Assembly: GCA_022813625.1 (NCBI GenBank)
Contig: JAKLMB010000009.1
Span: forward strand, 682,001-746,000
Direction: 5' to 3'
From: Aaosphaeria pasadenensis
Lineage: Eukaryota; Ascomycota; Dothideomycetes; Pleosporales
Length of the DNA stretch: 64,000 nucleotides
Both the position numbers and the translations under genes were made by a program. The notes beneath the pieces were generated by a model. It was not told the origin of the DNA. It searched no databases and saw nothing but the letters and a program-made list of their open reading frames with translations. Every line of letters begins with the position of its first letter. Within the stretch, counting starts at the first letter, position 1. This document shows positions 1-12,269 of this stretch, piece after piece.

Positions 1-1284
1 GTACATCCATACAATGTATGAATTGTTTCAAGTGCAAATGCATGTCCAATTCCTCTATGCGGATATCGTATTTGTAAAGAAGCGATGTCGTTAAAAATGA
101 TAGGCAAGTCGATTGTCGGCCCGCCAGAGAGGGAGAGAAAGAGTAGAGAAAGAGCGAGTGAGTCTAAAGAGACATTTGTGGGGTTGCTCTCCCGATCATG
201 ATGTAGACGCGGTTCGGGATCTACGGGTAGAAATTACACATTGAAGAAACCGGGCATCATCCATGTGTTTGGCGTCGTTCCACGGGGTACTAGCTACATA
301 TTCAAAAAGAGATCTCATCTAGAACCTCGGCGCCATCGGCAAGTGAACATCAAGGCAGATTCTGTAGACCAGCAGACGAGAGAGTCAGGTCGAGCAGGGG
401 CTGGAGCTGGGCGTAAGTGTGGAGTTTATCGCTCCTGATCGTGATTATCGTGGTGACGATGATGATGCAAGTGCACATCGGGTTCAATGGGGGCTAATCG
501 CACAGAAGAAGGACCATCATTTGGCGTCGGGTTCAACGGGAACTACATATAGAAACAGATGTAGTAGAGTGCCATATGAGGGAATTAAATTGATAAGGAT
601 GAAAAAGTTGGTCGGAAGGAATCTCTTCTCCGATTCTGGCAATGTAATTAAGCGACTAAGAATTTGAACGATATTTCTGAAATAGGCAAATGTAGTTGTA
701 GACTAAAAGTCCGTTGAGGATAGTCTGAGAAAGCGGGACGAAGTTGATGTTGGTAGAGAAAATGGTAAAGAGTGGAGATGCTGGTAGAAGGAGAGTTGTT
801 GAGTACCCATGCTATTTCATGCATACAAAGGGTAGAGTTATTCAATGGTTAGAATGTGCGCAGGCTAACATGCATGCTTCAGAATGGGTGCTAGAACGAT
901 CATGTTACGAGGTAAATTGAGGTTGGTACCTCTCTACCTACCAACCTACCTAGGGCGACCAGAGTATTCATCTAGCGAATAATGACGACAACGACAGGTT
1001 GCGACTCGAAGGAATGATTACGGGTATGAGGAGGATGAGGAGGATGATGATAATGATGAAACTGGGGTGAGAGCCGCCGAACGATGCGCGAGGGCTGGCG
1101 CTTACAGATCAAGTGGCTTGACGAGGGTGTTTGAGGATTCGACAAAAGGACGGCTCGTGGTGGGCAGGTGGCATGTGGCAGATAGAAATGATGGACGTTC
1201 CAACGGCGGGCGGATGGGGAGGCGAGATGGGATGGACACGGTTCGAGTCAGTTTGGTATGGTATGGAGCACATCTATTGTAGAA

Positions 1285-1304
1285 ATGGGATGGGATGGGA
1301 TGGG
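1285..1304. repeat. Pentanucleotide microsatellite (ATGGG)4
   Basis: Four perfect tandem copies of ATGGG in non-coding DNA, followed by an imperfect ATGAA unit. Confidence 0.9.
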
Positions 1305-4164
1305 ATGAAGGAGCTAGTGGGCGATTGATGCGACTGAAGCGATTGAAATTGGAGCGCCGGGCGTAGCGGAGGCAGCCAAACCCAGCCCAGGTATTGGATT
1401 GGAACGGATTGGCGACATGCATGCAGCCACAAAACAAAGTAGTTACACAGCAGCGTACATTGTCACTGTGCGATTGGATGGATGTACGGTGTGCGTGCTG
1501 TACGCATCACGCAGACGGCCCTCTCTACAATAAAAGATGCTATCAAGCATCCACTCGTACTACTCTTGTGCTGTAATGGAGGTGCATCACATACCAACCA
1601 CATACTTGCCGCAAGGCTATCCCACATGTAAATATATGAAAGTAGGTACGGATATCTGCTCATACACACATACACACACGGAGTACATGATCATACAGAA
1701 ATGCCGACCATAGGGACATGGAAGAGCAAAGGCACACATGACAAGTTAGCAAGTGCCCACGTCCATACATATTCCCTTCACCAGTACGTCCGTATCTGGC
1801 TTATGGGCGGATGCGTCTTCCGCAGCGCATAAACGAGGCAAGATAGTTGTGGGTCCCCAGGTGGTGGCGCCGGTAGCGTATGAAGAAACTGGTATTGAGA
1901 TGATACGAGTCGTTCCTATCGGTGTGTTTTGTTGGTGGGGTTCCAACTTCCAACTCATCGTCTACTTTGTATCATTGTTTCCACTGTGAATGAGTGCCTA
2001 CCTAGCTATTCGTAGTGTGGTGAAGTGGGTTAGTGTAGTGTGTGCGTGATGGTTTTTAAGTTCACGCCGCAGCCACCAGGTAGAGATGTGTGGATGGGGA
2101 AAAGTTGGAAAGGCAGCATTGTTCGAATGTGGAAGTCTTGGGTGTTGCTCGATGAGTAGTAGCAGATGAGACTAGCTGGCTAGCTATGTGATGAGATGGT
2201 CTGCTGTGGAAGATTGATTGTTTTATTGTTGAGGCGGAACAATGGTGTTGCTGTCTTGATGAAGGGGAGCGGAGTACATTACCAACAGAACCTAGTAATT
2301 AATGAAATGGAATGGTAATAGCTGAATCCATAAGCCCTACCTACACATTAACTACACGAGACCCAGTCCAGAAGATCCAAACAGACGAGAAGCCGAAGCG
2401 CACCGGAGGTTCACGATACAAGGGTTAAGACAGCTGTGCCGCAACTACACGCACTAATAGCTATTTGGCCGCGAGTCCGCGACCATTGACGAACCTTTTT
2501 CAAGTACCTCGTATCTAGCAACGCTATTCAAGGTAGACAGAGAGGCACAGCCGCACAGGTGTATCATCATCAACTCAGCCGAGGGATAGCATGGCGGATG
2601 GGAGGGGAATCGAGAGTATCTTGGGTTAGTTACTCCTGGCAGGCTGGCACTACATAGTGCAGCGGTGCATATAAGGACGTTCTCTCGTATACCATCAAGC
2701 TAGTGCTAGCTCCAAGACCCAAATTGGGAATGGTCCCTCGCAAGTGCCAAGGCATTCGATACTCGATAGGCGCGGTGCGCGGATGATGCGAAAATACATT
2801 AACAAGAAAAACAAAAGAAAGGAAAAAACCTATCGGGGAAGGGCGAGGAAGCGGGCAGCGGACAGCTGACAGGGCAGCCAGCTCGAGGCGTGGCTCAAGG
2901 CAAAACCTTTCGTCCAACCGGGCACCAACCTGTTTCACGTTACCCATCCACGCCATCTCCATCCAGCTCTCCCCCGTCCCCCCCGCCCATCCTGTTCAGA
3001 ACAGATCGACGGCCTGCTCGGCTCGTCAGCCATTGTCAACAAGTGGTGGTGCTGCTCCTCGCCGCCGTCGCCGCCTTCGCCGCCTCCCTCTTCCTGCCCT
3101 GCCCTTCTCAAGGGGCCGCCCTGGCCCGCCATGGCACTGACGCGCCTCGAGGCCTGACTTGGTCGCTTGGTCGCTTCGTTCGTGTTCCTCCCGTCGTGCG
3201 ACGTGCGTGTGCGTGTGCTTGTCTCTGCAGCTAAAAAGGTTGGTGCTTCGATCAGGGCAGCAGCGGCGGCGGGGACGACGGCAAAAGCAATCCTGATTGA
3301 TGGTTCGCAGGGGTGTCCAGGTCAAAGATGGTGGAGGTAGATATGTATCTGCCCAAATTCGTCGCCGTAGCAGAACGAGATGATGGAAAGATGGGGGCAC
3401 AATTCCCACTACTCCGTACCAATGTGATCATCGTCACAGCGGCGGTGCATCGGAGGCTCGTTGCATGGCTGGATCATGGATGCAGTGACAGTGGTGAAGA
3501 ATCACACATCACCTCCAGAGTCCAGACAGTACGGAGTAGTGGCTAGACTGTAGAATCAGAACAAAGAGGTATTCCCTTTGAGTGATGATGTTTCATGCTT
3601 GCAGGTTCTGTACGTGTGAGGGAGGAGATGGTCTTAGTTTCTTTCTCTTCTAATCTCTTTCCCTTTCGAGCATTCTGTAACTCGTGTGAGGAGTAGTCAC
3701 GGAGTACCGGTGAGTAGTGAGGAGAGGAAGATGATTCACTGGTTGATGTTGAGTGTGCTCAAAAAAATCGACCGGACCAGGCGCGGCTTTCTTGTGGACT
3801 ACGTTTGCCGCCCGCGTGCGCAAGCCAAGAGAGGAACGTCTTGTCAATCCTAGCGGGCCGGTAGCAGCAGTTTACAGGAACAGTCACTACTTGCGAGAGA
3901 GACATCATCATCGTCTTATCGTTTCCGATGGAAGGATTTGACGGTAGATCAGGGTAGTTGAGTGCGCCTGTACTCCGTCTTCCGTATGCTTATTGGCCAT
4001 GGGAGAGGATGATGTGTACGGCCAGCATCGCCTTCATCTCCGTTCACTTCTTTGCATGAGTAGTGGCGGTGGTGAGTAAGTAAATGATTTGGTGTCCAAT
4101 CCATTCACGATATGGGAGCCTTATGCCTCATTCAATTGCTGTGCCTCATCTTCTCCCCGACGAC

Positions 4165-4188
4165 GATGATGATGATGATGATGATGAT
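4165..4188. repeat. Trinucleotide microsatellite (GAT)8
   Basis: Eight perfect GAT copies grade into AAT units. They give meaningless poly-Asp or poly-Met frames in the small open frames here. Confidence 0.9.
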
Positions 4189-4874
4189 AATAATCGTACT
4201 GGAACATTCAACCGAACGGAATGGAATCGGGTTGGCCCCTCCTGGTGGCCCTCTCTGGTCCAACTATTCTTCTACTGCCACCACCATCTCATCTCATCGT
4301 TCCATCTCATAATCCGTTCCATGCTTCATCCCCCCAACTCCAGCACCCACTATAGACTTGGCTACACCGCAGAACACCCTCTTCTTCCCCTCTTCCCCCC
4401 GGTCAGGCAATGCCCGTCCCAATATTTTTGATTGTCCCCGCCAGCTGGCCCTACCCATGCGATTGCTGGCCATGCCTTCCCCTGTCTGGCCTGCTCACTC
4501 CAACAGTCCTATGTTATAAATGCAATACAATACCCGTTACTTTCCTGGCTTGGCCTACTAAATCTGTTCTGCTCTCCTGTCCGTTGCAGATGTTGGGCTA
4601 GTGTTAGTGGAGTGTAGTGTAGTGTAGGTAGTGTAGTGTGATGTACGTACTTGGTTAGACAGCATCGACTAGACTGAGGTGTAGCGCGCAGTACGGTAGG
4701 GTACAGTTGATACTGCATGGAGACTGGCAACCGTCCGCGAGCGCGCGCCTCATCTCACATGCACCATCCGCACACAGACACACCTCACACCCACACTCAC
4801 AGGCAGACACGGACACCACGCATTGCATCGCATCGCATCACACACACGACAACACCTCATTCACTCTTCTCTTG

Positions 4875-5010
4875 ATCATCATCATCATCACCACCACCAC
4901 TACCACCACCACCACCACCTCCTCCTCCTCTCCTCTCCGCCGAATCCTCCTTCAACATCATCACCATCATCACTCATCGTCATCATCATCCTCATCATCG
5001 TCCTCCTCCA
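4875..5010. repeat. CAT/CAC/CTC low-complexity tract
   Basis: Imperfect trinucleotide runs of CAT, CAC and CTC type. All open frames through the tract encode His, Ser or Leu homopolymers, so it is simple-sequence DNA and not a gene. Confidence 0.85.
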
Positions 5011-6179
5011 CATCCTTGCCCTTATCCTTACCCGCAGTCATGCATGTACACACAGACATCAAGCCCAGCCCAAAACCCAGCGTAACAGTTCCCGTACGCA
5101 CACCAACCATCATCCACCATCTTTCTTTTTCTACGCCGTACGGGTAGGCTGTATGCTGTAGGCTGTAGCCCATCATCTCATAGCACATAGCCCGTAATCC
5201 CATAATAAAACCACCCCATCTCATTCCATCCCATCCCTCCTCCCCTTCACCCCCCCTCCCATGTCCCACCCACCACCCACTGCCACCCCTCCTGTCTTAA
5301 CCCCCTCCCATCCCCCTGGCCCCAAACTCAACCAATCGCAACCGCTGAACCTCGATTTTTGTCGCCTGCCATCCCGCCGGGCGCGAACGGGCCACGGAAG
5401 TGTTGATGCGACCCTGGTCGACCTCACCTGTCTTCGACCCTCCACTACGACCCGACTCACGTCTACGAGCGCTCAACGCGCTTTTTTCGCCAAAAACACG
5501 TGGTAGAATGTCTTGCAGACGCAGGTCCAGCATCATCTATTTTTCCGGAGCCTCATAGCTTTTGAGGGTGGAGATCTGGGGAAATCTGGGTTTGTCGGCG
5601 GGTGGGAGAAGGTCGATGGTTCGGGGTTAGCGCCGTTCTTCTATATCGGGGCGGGGGTCGATGCGAAGGGTGCCGGTAGTGGCCTGTGCGCAAACATCAG
5701 AATGCTGTGTTGTGTTAGCCGCGGCGGGCGGCCGGATCGTCGGCCAATCAGACACTAGAAGGCATGGATGGACGTGGATGGACATGGATGATACCTCCAT
5801 TACCCTTGTCTTTCCTTTCCCTCTCACCAGTCCTCCCTCGTTTTCCTTTCTGAACTCTCTGCTCTCCCAGACGCACAGAGAATTATCATGTCTTCCCTCA
5901 TCTTCTCGTCCGTTTCGAGTATCTGGAAGGTTGTAGAACAAAGCATAACCTGAGGACAATGAGTGTCTTAGTAGGCGCAGTAGATAAGATAAAGGTAGGC
6001 GGCGGTAGATTCATCTATGTAGTAGGCATGTTTGTATGCCTGAGGAGTACTCCGTTCCTCAGTCTATCCATCCTATATGAGGTACCTATTCGTGTAGGTG
6101 TGTGAGTATGTGTATGGGTGCGTATGGGTGTGGGCGGGAATGCCTGGTAGTGGCAGAAGAGTTGCGTTAGAGCAGAATA

Positions 6180-7520
6180 ATAGACGCTGTCCTCTCTCTC
6201 TCTTCTTCGACTCTTTTCAAGGCTTTTTACTGTGTCTATTCCCTCTCCACTCCCTTTCTACTTCTTCTCTTCTCCTTCATCCTCATTCTCTTCTCATCCA
6301 GGTCGTTTGTCCTGCTCGTTCGTTCGTTCGTTCGCTCGCTCGACCGTTCGTCACTCAGTTCGTTGGAGCCAACTACCTCGTTCATCCCCGTTTCCCTCCT
6401 ATTCCATCATCCGTGCTGTCCACCACAACGTTTGGTTCTCACTACTGTTCGGTCCGCGCAGTAGTGGCTCATTAGGTTCGTTCCTTTTCCGTTCGCTTGT
6501 CGGACTGTTCTCGTTGGTTCATCATCCGTCCATCCCATCTCTCCAACCAACCAAAGCAACCAACCAACCAATCGAGCAGCCGACCAACCATCCACCACCA
6601 TCTTCACACTATTTCCAAGGTTCGTTGGCCAAATCTGTTTGCTTCCTTCCTTCCACGTTCGCTCTCTAGCTCGCTCGCGCCTGCGCCTCTACGCCCCGCT
6701 GTACCTTGACGCTACTTGCCTTACCCTTCCCTGCCTTACCCTTCGTGCCTTCCCTACCCTGCTCGCCCTAACCTATGTGCCTTCCCTACACTACCACACT
6801 ACCGTCCTCGTAACCTACCCTTCCTTCTTCTTACCAAAACCAACATTTCCTACCTAACCTTCCTTCCCATATTCTCTCTACTCTCTCTATTCTCTCTATT
6901 CCTCTCTCTCTTTACCACCCTTCTTCTTCTTCTTCCTCTTTTCGCTTTACTCTCTAAATCCATCATCCCTAATTCCTCCCCCCTCCCCCTCCTCATATTC
7001 ATCTATTCATCACCTCATCATTTCATCAATCAACATCATCCGATTCCTCTCTGGCCGAATTGCTGTTGCTACTTCTACGGCAACGACAACGAGTACTATC
7101 ATTGTTAGTTACTCCTGCCTCCCATCACCACCACCACCATCACTGTTCTCTTTTCTATTTCTTATTCTTGTTCTCTATCTTCTCTCTCCGATGATAGAGG
7201 GAGGGGTACGTTACTTGTCCGTCCTGTCCTGTTCTGTCCTGTCGTCCCGTCCTGTCCGCCGCTATTTGACCAATTAGTCGCTTCCCTCTCCGCTGGTCGT
7301 CTCCAGCCCAATTCCTATACAATACCACACCGCCCGCCGCTCCTTCCCCAACTACCACGCGGCTCTCTTCCCTTCACTCTTCCCACCCCAACTCTTATCC
7401 CCTTCCTGCCTTCCTCTCGCCTACCTACTACTTGCTCCTCCTCACTCTTCCTCCTCACCAACACCACAATTCTTCTTATTATTCAGGTCTCTAACCTTTA
7501 TCCTCCTCTCTAGCGAGCTC
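6180..7520 (+). promoter_or_regulatory. Pyrimidine-rich tract upstream of the Zn2Cys6 fusion gene
   Basis: About 1.3 kb in which the plus strand is dominated by C and T, including CTTC, CTCT and CGTT runs. Long CT-rich tracts next to start sites are typical of promoters and 5' leaders of strongly or developmentally regulated filamentous fungal genes. ATG triplets are sparse (one near 6774, one near 7190). The link to the gene at 8157 is inferred from position. No transcription start can be read from sequence alone. Confidence 0.4.
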
Positions 7521-8156
7521 GACTCAATTATTGTCAATGAAATAAAAGGAAAGGGTCGTTGCTGGATCCCTCGCATACGCTCCAACATTCCTACGCCCGT
7601 CACTGCCAAAACCGTTCGTTGCTTGGATCACCACCGCGCCGCACAAAATATCACCATTCGTCCTGACCCAGAGAAAAGAAAACATCTTACCTGCTCGTCC
7701 AGATCCAGTAACCCCGCCTTGCGCGTGCAAAACCTCGACTCCTTGCTGAAATACCTCGCGGGACGACCCGCCCTCTGGAATGCCCTGTGCAAACGCTTCG
7801 ACTTCACACTTGCGATCATCACTCCAGGCCAGGCAGTAGTCCGTTTTGTCAGCGTCCACCTCGGCTCCATCTCGACCATCCACTAAGCGCGAAAGCCGCC
7901 ATCTCCACCCACCGTGCAACTTGCAATTCAATCTCCCACCCCATTCCATCCTCCCAACGTCCCTCTCATTCTGAAATCCCAACTTCCCACCAGCTGCATC
8001 TCCAAAAAACGCAAGGCCGGTGAAGGACCAAACTTTATTTTGCGCCCACGTACTACTTGACGTCCCGCAGTACGCTCTGGAACTTGGCACTGACCATTCC
8101 TCGCGCTTGATCCACCTACAGAAAGTGGTCAACGCCTCCCATCTTTCCGTACTATC

Positions 8157-10612
8157 ATGCCATCTGTTGTTCAAACGCAAACCATAAGTTCCGGAAGCTA
8201 CATGCTGAGAGAGAGGCCCGCCGAGCCACCCGTGTCTGGATTTACCGCCGTGAATGGACGAGGCTCTCCCCCTTCCCTCCCCGAACCACGCAGAGTGAAT
8301 GGCACGAACGGCATGACCACTGAACCCGTCCTTCCCAGGCCCCTCTCCCAGATCCACTCCCCCCCGCTCGAACAGAAGCCTCCTCTGCCCGTGAGGGAAG
8401 AGTGGGCGGCTCATCGCCCAGCGGAGAACGGCGCTGCTCGTCATCATAACCATCACTCGGTTTCTCCCACACTACCACCACCACGAGACGGGTCCCCCCA
8501 AAGTCCAGGCAAGAGGAAGCGCTCCAAATCCACCGAAATCTCCTCCCCGTATCCGTCCCCGACCGGCGACTCGACCCAATCCAGGCAGCACCGGCTCGAT
8601 TCCTACGCATCGGCCAGCCGTGACGATTCTCCCCAATCCATCTCGCAGGCTCGTCCCGTCATGGAGCCCCCGATCCAGCGGACCTTACCTCCCATGGATG
8701 TTGCCGAACGCGACAGAGCATGGCCACCGCAGGAATCACACAATCGCTCCCCCGAGTCCTATCCAGATCCCCAATATCGGGATCCTCGCGCCATGGAACC
8801 GAACCGTGAACCGAACCGTGAACCGCACCCAGGAACGATCCCTCCATCGAACGGCAGTACGATCGAGTCGGAGCGATCTAGCACGACAGAAATCACACGC
8901 GCTGGCGTCCAGGTAGACCCGAAAAAGCGTAAGAGGGTATGTTATGACTCCCCATAGCAGAAGGCGTCTACGGTGCATACTAACTGCTGTAAGCAATTCG
9001 CCAATCGGACCAAGACAGGCTGTGGAACTTGTCGAAGACGGAAAAAGAAATGCGACGAGGCTAAACCAGAATGTTCGTACTGCAAAGGTTCCCCCGTACT
9101 ACCAACATATACACACAGTTGGCATTTGCTGATTCTGTAACACAGGCAACAATTGCATGCGCGGAGGATTCATCTGCGAAGGTTATGCGAACAAGGTTCC
9201 ATGGCCCAAGAATGGCATCACCAAACCCCACCCTCCACTGCAAGCCAAGGATCGATATCCTCTCGATCCTGCCCAGCTCTACCACAAGTATGTGATGCAA
9301 ACCCCGCAAATCTTCTGGTGTCCGTTCTGACGTTTCAATTGTAGTCACACTACCGGTCGTGAGCAATACTCGGAGGGACCCCCCACCGATGGCGGTCGTG
9401 GACAACCCATCGTGGTTGAGGAACACGATCGCCGAAATGGCTGGGCTCCAGCTCAAGCCCCAACTCCAACCTGGGAGAACGCACCACCCCGACCAACATA
9501 CTCATCTGATCGTGCTCCACCACCACCAGAGTACGGACCTCTTCCTCCGCCTCCTCCACCTCCTCACCACCCTCATTCTACTCATCCAGCTCATCCTACA
9601 CACCCTCCTCACCCTTCTCATCCTCCTCATCCACCTCATCCCCCACATGCTCTTCCTTCGCCTTCCCACCCTCGACCTCCCTCTATTGAAGCCCATCCGC
9701 CACACCCCAGCCAAAATGGTGGTCCTCGCCCGCACAATCCTCGCATCTATCACCACACGCCACAGACGATGAGCCAGGTCGTGAATACTTCGCCCGCTGT
9801 CACGGCCGAGGCAGCTTTGCACCACCAGTCTCAGCAGTCTCACCCGCCCCCGATGTCTCAACCTCCTCCAACTTCTGGTCCTCCAGCCCCTCCGGCTCAT
9901 TACGCTCCACCACCGCCTCGCCCGCAGCGAAGCGAAAAGGAGAAGATGCTGAATGGCGAGCCCTTCATGCCCTTCAACCCTCAACTGCTTGCCGAACGCG
10001 AGCAGTGCAAGGCAGCTTTGTATCGACACAACAGCACTGCGAACAACCATCTAGAGATCACGCGTGATGAGCGGGACCGCCACTTCCGTGCAATTGTCGA
10101 GGCCAGATGGACTCAGCACATGTATCGGGGACGCGAGCCGACATCTCCAGGTTCTGTGGGTACCCAGGTCTTTGTGGATACGCCATTCCACTGCGACTAC
10201 GGCTATAACCTCCAGATCGGCGACTGCGTCAACATTGGTGCACAGTGCCGATTCCTAGACTCTAGTAGGATCTTCATTGGCAGAAACACAACCATCCAAT
10301 CTGGCGTCACCATCGATACCCAGAAGGTGCCGACCGACTTCAAGAGTTTGAAGGGTAGTCGGGGGTCTGCCGTTGCCGCCGAGATTTACATCGGCGAGAA
10401 TGTCTGGATTGGTGCAAATTCCACCATTCTCGCGGGCGTGCGAATTGGCACGGGTGCCATCATCTTCCCTGGATCCGTTGTCGTTCGGGTAAGTTTCATC
10501 ATAGCCATCTTTTGATCCATGCCTGTCTCTAACATTCCCACAGGATATTCCACGAGATGTCGTTGTTCGTGGCCCCAACGCTGAGGTGCGTGGCGTCAAC
10601 TGGGATGATTGA
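8157..10612 (+). CDS. Zn(II)2Cys6 regulator fused to a maltose-acetyltransferase-like hexapeptide domain
   Basis: Five exons: 8157-8936, 8994-9072, 9146-9287, 9345-10488, 10544-10612; 737 aa. Residues 1-260 are disordered, Ser/Pro-rich, and end in a basic KKRKR stretch that could act as a nuclear signal. Residues 270-297 form a perfect binuclear zinc cluster, CX2CX6CX6CX2CX6C. That spacing fixes intron 2 with the weak donor GTTCGT at 9073. A His/Pro repeat linker covers about 400-450. A Mac-type helical domain (from about 530) precedes a left-handed beta-helix acetyltransferase fold (about 610-737, IGENVWIGANSTIL). Fungal proteins joining these two domains are known. The usual acyltransferase histidine in the loop before that strand is absent (the loop reads TIDTQKVPTDF), so the domain may sense or oligomerise instead of catalysing. 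Expected in the nucleus; targets unknown. Confidence 0.85.
9540..9690 (+). repeat. His-Pro coding repeat in the fusion-gene linker
   Basis: A CCTCAYCCN-type low-complexity run inside exon 4 encodes alternating Pro and His residues (HPPHPSHPPHPPHPPH). It joins the zinc cluster part to the acetyltransferase-like part and is probably a length-variable flexible linker. Confidence 0.8.
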
Positions 10613-11098
10613 TCATGGCATTTACTGTTGTCCTACAAAAACCTTTGTTAGCATGTTCACTCATGACTGCATCGTTTCACGCTTCGTGTCACGGAATGAC
10701 ATTATGAAGCTTTGAGTTACGCTTTTTTTTTTACATTTCCTTTGGAGGATACCCTGTTTACGTACTTGATTTTCTCTGGCGTTTAATCTATTAGGAGGCT
10801 GTATGATACCACGCGTTCAAATGCACATATTTCGGGCTTTTTTTCCTCTTAACAATTTTCTACCATTTTGATCGTCTAAAACCGATTGGTGCATGATCTC
10901 CGTGATGCACGACCCACGATTGTCAATCTATCAACCATGGAAACATGAGTTCCAGAAGGATAGACATCACGTGTCAAGGCATCCTAACCGCGCGTGTCGG
11001 TATATCTCTTGGCGCGGAAGCTCAGACCACTTATCCGCAAAATCCATCAAACCTCAATTGAACGACCGTCCATCAAGTTCCAGCACAGCAACGCCATA
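10613..11098. other. Intergenic: fusion-gene 3' end and uL3m promoter
   Basis: AT-richer with T runs next to the upstream stop (possible 3' UTR). TCACGTG occurs near 10967, about 130 bases before the uL3m start, and resembles a CACGTG-type bHLH site. No gene seen. Confidence 0.5.
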
Positions 11099-12269
11099 AT
11101 GCCTCCCAGACCGGCACTCAATTGGGGACTTCTTCCCCCGTCCTTCCTCCTCCCGTCGTCCACGCGCTCTCTGCTTCCCTCGATACCCATAGCAACCCAT
11201 CTCTCCCAATCACAAACCCCATCGTACACACCGATTCGAACGATAAAATCGACAAACACCCCACGACCGGACCGCTTCGCCCACAACCCTCACAAAGATG
11301 CTCTCACCAGCACCTCGACAGCCGCACTCGACAGGCGAGCACACTCCACACCCCTCCGAACCGGCCTCCTCGGCATAAAACGCGGCATGACAGCCCTCTT
11401 CGACACGGAGACGGGGAAACGCACGCCCTGCACGATCCTCCAGCTCGACCGCAACGAGGTGATTGCGCACAAGACGCGCGACAAGCACGGCTACTTCGCG
11501 GTGCAGATCGGCGCGGGCAGCAAGCAGGCGTACAACGTCAGCCGGCCGATGCTGGGCCACTTCGCGGAGGCGGGCGTCGCGCCCAAGCGGTGGGTCGCGG
11601 AGTTCCAGGTCAAGACGGAGCAGGGGCTCGCCGTCAAGGTCGGCGAGGAGGTCGGCGCGAGGTGGTTTACCCCCGGGCAGTTCGTGGACGTCAGGGGCGT
11701 TTCGAGGGGTATGGGGTTTGCGGGTGTAAGTTTGTCTCTATATTCCTATTTCGGGGGTTGATATGTAGTGGAAGAGGAAAAGAGGGTGTACTGCTTGGAG
11801 AGGGAATATGGTCGTCAGAACGGATTGCTAATTGATCTTCCTATAGGGTATGAAACGTCACGGCTTCGGCGGTCAACCCGCTTCCCACGGTCAGTCGCTC
11901 ATGCACCGTGGTATGGGATCCGCAGGAGGATCGCAAGGTTCCGGATCGCGTGTGCTTCCGGGTAAGCGCATGGCCGGTCGTATGGGTAATGAGCGCGTGA
12001 CGGTCAAGAACCTGAAAGTCATGCAGGTGGACGAAGCGAATGGAATCGTCGTTGTTCACGGTAAGTTCTCAACGACGGATATGTACCGAAATTCTCACGA
12101 CCTTGAATGCTAATCTGTCTGGAACAATGTAGGCGCCGTCCCTGGCCCAAAGAACCAGATCATCAGGATACAAGACGCGCTCGGAAAGCCGTGGCCACAG
12201 GGCCCTATGTCTCTGGCTGACATCGCGCCTGCGACTATCGCCGCGGCGGGCGAGGCTGCTGCTGCTTGA
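11099..12269 (+). CDS. MRPL3: Mitochondrial large-subunit ribosomal protein uL3m
   Basis: Three exons: 11099-11725, 11847-12060, 12133-12269; 325 aa. The product is the mitochondrial L3 protein (yeast MRPL9) of the 54S subunit, near the peptidyl transferase centre. About 85 N-terminal residues rich in Ser, Thr, Arg and Pro look like a mitochondrial presequence. The L3 core starts at GLLGIKRGMTALFD. It contains FVDVRGVSRGMGFAG followed across intron 1 by GMKRHGFGGQPASHG, the conserved glycine-rich L3 signature. Both introns keep phase. The ATG at 11099 is the first in frame; the frame upstream holds only a non-ATG opening. Length fits the family. Confidence 0.93.

Larger units (their letters stand above)
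1..8156. other. Long non-coding upstream region
   Basis: I find no reading frame here with recognisable protein features. Open frames on both strands are short, overlap each other and follow simple repeats. The stretch is rich in microsatellites: (ATGGG)4 at 1285-1304, (GAT)8 at 4165-4188, CAT/CAC/CTC runs around 4875-5010, and CGTT/CGCT runs around 6317-6345. From about 6180 to 7520 the plus strand is strongly pyrimidine-rich, as fungal promoters and 5' leaders often are. The part nearest the gene at 8157 probably contains its promoter and leader. A non-coding RNA cannot be excluded. Confidence 0.6.

Noticed and set aside
4707..5161. Overlapping His/Ser-rich frames of 146 and 112 codons
   Set aside because: Produced entirely by CAT/CAC/CTC microsatellites; no start context or conservation signal.
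7524..8456. 310-codon open frame on the minus strand
   Set aside because: It runs antisense to the leader and first exon of the Zn2Cys6 fusion gene, has no domain or typical start context, and its composition mirrors the pyrimidine-rich plus strand.
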